In this document: positions 60,140-64,000 of the stretch, one piece after another
How positions within the stretch are numbered: position 1 is the first letter of the stretch
Layout of the letters: every line of letters starts with the position of its first letter
Assembly (NCBI GenBank): GCA_039989475.1
Contig: JBDXHU010000013.1
Location: forward strand, 1-64,000
DNA from: JBDXHU01 sp039989475
GTDB lineage: Bacteria > Pseudomonadota > Gammaproteobacteria > Pseudomonadales > Halieaceae
DNA length: 64,000 bases
Direction of reading: 5' to 3'
Program-made: the position numbers and the translations under genes
The notes under the pieces: model-generated
Database searches by the model: none
Told to the model about the DNA's origin: nothing
Seen by the model: only the letters and a program-made list of their open reading frames with translations

Positions 60140-60958
60140 ATGCAACTGGATCCTGAACAGCATCAAATGGCAGCCATTGTTTTGGCCGGCGATCGCACCA
60201 AGGCGGACTCACTGATCAATCACTCTGCAGCTGCTTGCAAGGCATTGATCGATATTGACGGCGTACCCATGGTGCGGCGAGTGTTGGACTCACTGGGCGC
60301 ATCCAGGGTGGTTTCCAGTATTACCATGGCTGGCCCCGAGGCGAGCGAACTGGCTACAGACGCGCCGCTGGCCGCCCTGGTTGAGGCCGGGCAGGTTAGC
60401 TGGCGGGCACCGGAGTCCAGCCCAAGTACCAGTGCCTACAACGCCATGCAGTCGCTGCCGGCGGAGCTGCCTGTCCTGTTGACCACGGCGGATCATCCCT
60501 TGCTTACTCCAGAAATTGTTGACGCCTTTGGACGCCAGAGCCTGGCTGATGATGTGGATGTCACCGTGGGCCTGGCCCCCCATGCGCTGGTAACTGAGGC
60601 ATACCCGGGTATCAAGAAGACTGTGCTGCGTTTCAGTGACGGAGAGTTCTGTGGCTGTAACCTGTTCGCGTTCCTGACACCGGAAGGTCGGCGCGCCGCC
60701 AGTTTTTGGCGCAAGATCGAGCAAAAGCGCAAGAAGCCGCTATTGGTGATCGGGCTGCTTGGCTGGTGGGCCGTGATCCGCTATCGACTGGGCATGCTGC
60801 CGCTGGAAGAAGCGCTGGCCAAATTGAGCAAGCGCCTGGGTTTACGCATGCGCGCCGTGATCTTGCCCTATGCCAATGCCGCTATCGACGTTGACTCAAT
60901 TTCCGACCTGGTACTGGTCAAGGGTTCCCTGGAGAAGGCTGCGGCAAGAGACGTTTAA
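60140..60958 (+). CDS. MobA-like nucleotidyltransferase, possible lipid head-group enzyme
   Basis: A 272-residue NTP-transferase fold protein. AAIVLAGDRTKAD is a variant of the nucleotide-binding LAGG motif, LLTTADHPLLTPEI the metal-binding region (Asp in TTADHPLL), and a basic-hydrophobic C-terminal part (KRKKPLLVIGLLGWWAVIRY) may touch the membrane. It could activate a head group with CTP or GTP for attachment to ceramide (inference from co-transcription with the GNAT gene). Substrate unknown. Its last 41 bp overlap the convergent metallophosphoesterase gene. Confidence 0.7.
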   Translation: MQLDPEQHQMAAIVLAGDRTKADSLINHSAAACKALIDIDGVPMVRRVLDSLGASRVVSSITMAGPEASELATDAPLAALVEAGQVSWRAPESSPSTSAYNAMQSLPAELPVLLTTADHPLLTPEIVDAFGRQSLADDVDVTVGLAPHALVTEAYPGIKKTVLRFSDGEFCGCNLFAFLTPEGRRAASFWRKIEQKRKKPLLVIGLLGWWAVIRYRLGMLPLEEALAKLSKRLGLRMRAVILPYANAAIDVDSISDLVLVKGSLEKAAARDV

Positions 60959-61859
60959 TGCTCAGTGTGCGCTCCGGCCCCGTGGTAAAGGCCTCTCTTT
61001 CGCGGCAATAGCGGCGCGCACCAAGCTGCAGGCGCCAGCCATCCGCCTGGCGGCTTATCTCATAACAGTTGTAGGCAGCGCAGTCTGCACCATGCAGGCC
61101 CAGCGCCGAGGCTGATGGCACCGCCATTACCTGGGCCGGCCCGGCAACTGTTTCCAGTTCAAAGCTGCGGGCCCGGTGACCGTGCCCATGCAGTATCAAT
61201 TCGGCTCCATGCTCGGCGATGATCTTTGCGAGCGCCGGGGCGTTGGTTAAACGCTTGCGCCATTTTTCCTTGCCGGGCAGCGGTGAGTGATGCAGGTAGA
61301 CCACCCGGAACAAATTATCTGCGGCGGCGGCGTCCAGCAGGCCTGGTAGTTGTTCCAGCTGCTGTTCGCTGATGTGCCCAGTGGCCATCAGTGGTGGTGT
61401 CGGACAGGCAGTGGAAAGACCAATATAGGCAAGGTCGCCGCGTTGGCGAAAACTGGGGAAGGGCAGCCCGGCGCGCTCATTGCTGGCCTGGTCGGACTGC
61501 ATGTAGGCATCCCAGAGCGCGTAGGTTTGCTCCCAGGGCGCGGCCACACAGCTGTCATGATTACCCGGCACCAGGGCGACCTGGTTGGCGGGCCCCAGTC
61601 GTTGCAGCCAATCCCGGGCCTGGCGAAACTCGCTGGGCAGGCCTATGTGGGTGAGATCCCCGGTCACCAGCAACTGTTCGAAGTGATGCCCCTGCAGGTC
61701 TTGTAGCAGGGCATCAAGCACTTCGGTTCGATGTTCAAAGCGACGTTTACGACGCCAGGACAGGTAGCCCAGCAGGCGCTTGTTAAGTAGTTCTGCGGGA
61801 CGAACCTCCAGCAGGGAGCTCAAGTGTGGGTCAGAGATTTGTGCAAAGCGCTGCACCAT
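60918..61859 (-). CDS. Calcineurin-like metallophosphoesterase
   Basis: A 313-residue cytoplasmic phosphoesterase with a two-metal centre. The motifs in order are SDPHL, VTGDLTHIG, VPGNHDS, YLHHSP and LHGHGHRA. The Arg/Lys-rich stretch KRLLGYLSWRRKRRFEHR near residue 27-44 may bind membranes. It lies between murA and the nucleotidyltransferase, so a lipid-phosphate or nucleotide-linked intermediate is a possible substrate; cAMP cannot be excluded. Start ATG 61859, 23 bp after the murA stop. Confidence 0.82.
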   Translation of the reverse strand: MVQRFAQISDPHLSSLLEVRPAELLNKRLLGYLSWRRKRRFEHRTEVLDALLQDLQGHHFEQLLVTGDLTHIGLPSEFRQARDWLQRLGPANQVALVPGNHDSCVAAPWEQTYALWDAYMQSDQASNERAGLPFPSFRQRGDLAYIGLSTACPTPPLMATGHISEQQLEQLPGLLDAAAADNLFRVVYLHHSPLPGKEKWRKRLTNAPALAKIIAEHGAELILHGHGHRARSFELETVAGPAQVMAVPSASALGLHGADCAAYNCYEISRQADGWRLQLGARRYCREREAFTTGPERTLSIKRLLPQPSPGNP

Positions 61860-61882
61860 GCGCGGCTTCCTCTTGCGCCGGA

Positions 61883-63133
61883 TCAGGCCCGGTGGATTGT
61901 TGCGCCCAGATCCGCCAGCTTTTCGACGATATTCGCATAGCCGCGGTCCAGGTGGTAGACCCGATCAATGCTTGTTTCACCTTCGGCAGTCAGGGCAGCG
62001 ATGAGCAGGCAGGCCGATGCGCGCAGGTCGGTAGCCATAACCGGGGCGCCCTGCAGGCGTTCGCGACCGGTGATGATGGCCGTGTGCCCTTGCAGTTCTA
62101 TGTCCGCCCCCATGCGCTGTAGCTCGGCCACGTGCATGAAACGATTCTCAAATATATTTTCGATGACGGTAGCGTTGCCTTCGGCGACCGCATTCAGGGC
62201 CATAAACTGGGCCTGCATGTCGGTGGGGAACGCGGGGTAGGGTGCGGTGCTGACGTGTACCGCCGTGGCGCGCTTGCCGCGGCTGTCCAGTTTGATCCAG
62301 TCTTCACCTGTCTCGATGTTCATGCCGGCGGCTTCCAGCTTGGCCAATACATGTTGCAGATAGGCCGGCTGTGTATCGAGCACGGAAATGGAACCGCGAG
62401 TGGCGGCCGCGGCAACCAGGAAAGTGCCGGTTTCGATGCGATCGGGCGGCACCTCATGGCTGGCACCGGACAGGCTGTCGACGCCTTCAATGGTCAGGGT
62501 GCTGGTGCCCTCGCCGCTGATGCGAGCGCCCATCTTGATCAGCAGTCGCGCCAGGTCTTCAACCTCTGGCTCCAGAGCGGCATTTTCCAATACCGTTGTG
62601 CCCTGTGCCAAAGCGGCAGCCATCATCAGGTTTTCAGTGGCCGTCACCGAGGGTATGTCGAAGGCATAGTGCGCACCCTGCAGGCGCTGGCACTTGGCCT
62701 GGATGTAGCCGCCTTCAATCTGGATTTCGGCACCCATGGCCTCGAGTCCGGCGATGTGCTCATTGACCGGCCGTGAACCAATGGCGCAACCGCCGGGCAG
62801 CGACACGTCGGCTTCGCCAAAACGAGCCAACAGTGGCCCCAGCAGGAGGATGGCGCCGCGCATGGTCTTGACCAACTCATAGGGAGCACGCACAGAGTGT
62901 ACGCCGGAGCTGTCAATCTCGAGTAAGTCGTCCTGACGACCAACCTGGCAACCGATCAGCTCCAGCAATTCCAGCGCGGTGCCAATATCCTTCACCTCGG
63001 GAATATTGCCCAGCTTGAGGGGCTCGGGAGTTAACAGGGCGGCGGCGATCACCGGCAGCGCTGCATTTTTGGCACCCGCTATCCGCACTACACCGCGCAA
63101 TGGTCCATTGCCGGTGACGAAAATTTTCTCCAT
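61883..63133 (-). CDS. murA: UDP-N-acetylglucosamine 1-carboxyvinyltransferase
   Basis: First committed enzyme of peptidoglycan synthesis, the target of fosfomycin. It has 416 residues. The catalytic Cys (~116) is in LPGGCAIGSRPVNEHI, so the enzyme should be fosfomycin-sensitive. AGAKNAALPVIAAALL and TDMQAQFMAL are family landmarks. ATG 63133 overlaps the stop of the spt gene (TGATG). In most relatives murA lies between ibaG and hisG, where this window has none, so it has moved into the ceramide-type locus. Confidence 0.96.
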   Translation of the reverse strand: MEKIFVTGNGPLRGVVRIAGAKNAALPVIAAALLTPEPLKLGNIPEVKDIGTALELLELIGCQVGRQDDLLEIDSSGVHSVRAPYELVKTMRGAILLLGPLLARFGEADVSLPGGCAIGSRPVNEHIAGLEAMGAEIQIEGGYIQAKCQRLQGAHYAFDIPSVTATENLMMAAALAQGTTVLENAALEPEVEDLARLLIKMGARISGEGTSTLTIEGVDSLSGASHEVPPDRIETGTFLVAAAATRGSISVLDTQPAYLQHVLAKLEAAGMNIETGEDWIKLDSRGKRATAVHVSTAPYPAFPTDMQAQFMALNAVAEGNATVIENIFENRFMHVAELQRMGADIELQGHTAIITGRERLQGAPVMATDLRASACLLIAALTAEGETSIDRVYHLDRGYANIVEKLADLGATIHRA

Positions 63134-64000
63134 CAAGCGGCCCGGTCTGGCTTGAGCAAGCCGCTTGACTGCAGGCTTGCGTAGGCGGCAATTATGCGAT
63201 CGATTTGCTCGCTGCTATGGGCGGCGCTGACGCTGTTGCGTAGCAGGAAATTGGTCGATGGTGCAGCGGGTGGAATTACCAGGTTTACGTAAACACCGTC
63301 TTCCATCAGCGCTTTCCAGCAGTCGATGGCCTGGGAGCGGTCGGCGAACTCGACCGCAACCACCGGGCTGGCAGTGGGTCCAAGCTTCAAGCCCTGGGCT
63401 TGTAAGCCCTCATACAGGCGATTGGCATTGTCCCAGAGCCTGGTCTGTAATTCTGGTTCATCGCGCACTATCTGCAGTGCCTGGCGGGTAGAGGCAACCA
63501 CCGACGGCGAAGAAGACGCGGTAAAAATATAGGAGCGGATACAGTAACGAATGGCTTCCAGTTCAGGGTGTCGGCTGGTGCAAAAACCGCCGATGGAGCC
63601 CAGGCTCTTGCTGAAGGTGCCAACGAAGAAGTCGACCTCGTCCTCGACGCCTGCGGCCTGTGCAGCACCGCGACCACTGGCGCCCATGACGCCCATTGAG
63701 TGGGCCTCGTCGACCAGCAGGTAACCACCATACTCACGTTTGATGGCGGCAATTTCCTGCAGCGGCGCCACGTCGCCCAACATGCTGTAGATACCTTCCG
63801 CAATGATCAAGGTTTGCCCGGCGCGCTCACCCAATCGCCGCAGTCGCTTCGCCAGGTCATCAGGGTCACTGTGCTTGAATCGAATAACCTCGGCGCCGCT
63901 GAGTTGTACACCGGCGTAGATACTGGCGTGGCTGTCGCCATCGAGCAAAATGACATCGCCCGGTCCGGCCAGTGTGGCACACATGCCCATTGTGGCGGCG
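63133..64000 (-). CDS. spt: Serine palmitoyltransferase-like enzyme, N-terminus beyond window
   Basis: The 288 C-terminal residues of an alpha-oxoamine synthase (PLP enzyme of fold type I). LLVDEAHSMGVMG holds the cofactor-binding Asp and His, TFSKSLGSIGG the Schiff-base Lys, and SYIFTASSSPSVVAS the next conserved block; LAGPGDVILLDGDSHASIY is typical of serine palmitoyltransferases. KBL and BioF are relatives, but the neighbours favour Spt, which condenses serine with an acyl thioester to 3-oxo-sphinganine. The 5' part, and perhaps the acyl carrier protein gene, lie to the right of 64000. It is translationally coupled to murA. Confidence 0.8.
   Translation of the reverse strand, partial: AATMGMCATLAGPGDVILLDGDSHASIYAGVQLSGAEVIRFKHSDPDDLAKRLRRLGERAGQTLIIAEGIYSMLGDVAPLQEIAAIKREYGGYLLVDEAHSMGVMGASGRGAAQAAGVEDEVDFFVGTFSKSLGSIGGFCTSRHPELEAIRYCIRSYIFTASSSPSVVASTRQALQIVRDEPELQTRLWDNANRLYEGLQAQGLKLGPTASPVVAVEFADRSQAIDCWKALMEDGVYVNLVIPPAAPSTNFLLRNSVSAAHSSEQIDRIIAAYASLQSSGLLKPDRAA

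Overview
The window reads as chromosomal DNA of a free-living gammaproteobacterium, GC-rich by eye. The evidence is the conserved blocks hemA-prfA-prmC-moeB, ispE-tRNA-Gln-prs-rplY-pth-ychF, gatCAB, mreBCD-maf-rng-yhdP, the yrbG-kdsD-kdsC-lptA-lptB-rpoN-hpf-ptsN-rapZ-npr cluster, and hisG-hisD followed by degS, yhcB and zapE. The gene order resembles Pseudomonas and the marine relatives of Cellvibrio and Halieaceae, but the species cannot be named from the sequence. Coding density is very high, with many 1-11 bp overlaps. No insertion sequence, prophage, integrase, CRISPR array or rRNA was seen.

Bases 1-9161 (minus strand) form an accessory surface/secretion module. It holds a Slam-like outer-membrane translocator (TPR plus beta-barrel), two paralogous FecR-domain proteins with Pro-Glu linkers and C-terminal barrel-like domains, a CHASE2-class III nucleotide cyclase, and a third FecR-domain protein that runs off the left edge. 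A degraded copy of the translocator's 3' end lies between the two paralogues, showing that a translocator-FecR pair was once duplicated in tandem.

Bases 9422-28453 are housekeeping: translation quality control (ychF, pth, rplY), PRPP synthesis, isoprenoid and lipoprotein genes (ispE, lolB), heme and release-factor genes, transporters (MATE, CysZ), the RhlB helicase and the amidotransferase gatCAB. Bases 28675-37078 are the cell-shape operon mreBCD with maf, rng and the giant AsmA-like yhdP. Here mreC appears to begin with a rare AUU codon.

Bases 37095-49468 carry mgtE, the nitrogen PTS genes, rpoN and the LPS-transport cluster. Three losses from the usual order stand out: lptC is absent between kdsC and lptA, mlaFED and mlaB are absent around mlaC, and murA is absent between ibaG and hisG. 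Bases 49485-53183 hold degS, a Nif3-like gene, yhcB and zapE.

Bases 53205-64000 look like a bacterial ceramide (sphingolipid) locus: serine palmitoyltransferase (cut by the right edge), a fatty acyl-AMP ligase, a CerR-like reductase, a GNAT protein matching bacterial ceramide synthase, a membrane fatty-acid hydroxylase, two LpxL-type acyltransferases, a nucleotidyltransferase and a metallophosphoesterase. The murA missing from the his region lies inside this locus, overlapping the stop codon of the palmitoyltransferase gene. Together these suggest an outer membrane that contains sphingolipids beside LPS, with peptidoglycan precursor synthesis tied to sphingolipid synthesis.
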